Shown: positions 14,747 to 14,839 of the stretch, piece by piece
How the letters are laid out: each line of letters opens with the position of its first letter
How positions within the stretch are numbered: the first letter of the stretch is position 1
Assembly (NCBI GenBank): GCA_014238595.1
Contig: JABAAV010000008.1
Span: 17,116-31,954, forward strand
Source: Myxococcales bacterium
GTDB taxonomy: Bacteria > Myxococcota_A > Polyangia > Haliangiales > J016
DNA: 14,839 nucleotides
Direction: 5' to 3'
Program-made: the position numbers and the translations under genes
The notes under the pieces: generated by a model
The model's database searches: none
The model's input: only the letters and a program-made list of their open reading frames with translations
Told to the model about the DNA's origin: nothing

Positions 14747-14839
14747 CGTTTCTTTTTCGGTTGTTTTTTATAGTTTGATTTGGCTTCAGACGCAGGTTTC
14801 TTTTCAGACGCAGGTTTCTTTTCAGACGCAGGTTTCTTT
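14743..14839 (-). CDS. C-terminal Lys-rich tail of a gene cut off by the right edge
   Basis: Only the last 31 residues are inside the window: three copies of KKPASE, then AKSNYKKQPKKKR and a TGA that overlaps the moeA ATG. The tail is strongly basic and low-complexity, as found at the ends of bacterial RNA helicases, RNA-modifying enzymes or DNA-binding proteins. The main domain is missing, so no function can be named. The 4-bp overlap suggests it is cotranscribed with moeA. Confidence 0.75.
   Translation of the reverse strand, partial: KKPASEKKPASEKKPASEAKSNYKKQPKKKR
14785..14838. repeat. Three perfect 18-bp tandem repeats at the window edge
   Basis: The unit ttcagacgcaggtttctt occurs at 14785-14802, 14803-14820 and 14821-14838 with no mismatch, and may continue past the edge. 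Each copy adds the six residues KKPASE on the minus strand. Perfect identity suggests recent expansion. Confidence 0.95.

Noticed and set aside
1..14839. Search by eye for tRNA, CRISPR, IS elements, toxin-antitoxin or phage-defence genes
   Set aside because: No cloverleaf, regularly spaced repeats, transposase motifs or known defence domains were recognised; the genes are mostly housekeeping.

Overview
This is an AT-rich, densely packed chromosomal window from a bacterium. It contains thirteen complete protein genes plus one cut off at each edge and, apparently, no RNA genes, insertion sequences or CRISPR. The best taxonomic hint is the secreted amidohydrolase at the left edge together with its small Cys-rich lipoprotein. 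Their style (signal peptide, Pro/Thr-rich linker, Cys-rich entry, then a PGLINPHDH metal motif) is one I associate with Myxococcota and related former deltaproteobacteria. The bacterial Rsm22 methyltransferase, the CPH-type GTP cyclohydrolase and the DHH protein point the same way. The AT richness would be unusual for the classic members of that group, so the assignment is tentative. Most start codons lack a clear Shine-Dalgarno sequence.

Layout. (1) 1-1139, minus: a Cys-rich lipoprotein overlapping by 4 bp with a secreted amidohydrolase that runs off the window. (2) 1165-5935, plus: an M20 zinc peptidase, hemE, hemG/hemY and an Rsm22-family methyltransferase, overlapping or nearly touching, so likely one operon combining two heme-synthesis steps with a ribosome-assembly factor. 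(3) 6030-6992, plus: a DHH-family phosphoesterase after a 94-bp gap with a candidate promoter. (4) 6993-9748, minus: mutY, a divergent folE, a PolB-like 3'-5' exonuclease and a [2Fe-2S] ferredoxin; the ferredoxin stop codon abuts the DHH stop codon. (5) 9749-10143: the only long non-coding stretch, a divergent control region holding inverted repeats and several ATGGAT/ATCCAT hexamers. (6) 10144-12006, plus: a divergent tryptophan 2,3-dioxygenase-like gene and a kynureninase-like gene. (7) 12003-14839, minus: a gene with a Lys-rich repeat tail (partial), moeA, an RluA/RluD-family pseudouridine synthase and a Gph-type HAD phosphatase. The phosphatase shares its stop codon with the kynureninase-like gene.

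Most genes are core metabolism or housekeeping: heme, folate/pterin, molybdopterin, base-excision repair and rRNA modification. The points most worth a second look are the TDO-like/kynureninase-like pair, both with altered active-site motifs and no visible formamidase; the FolE in which a zinc-ligand His is replaced by Asp; the conserved four-Cys iron-sulfur set in Rsm22; and the patterned control region before the TDO-like gene.
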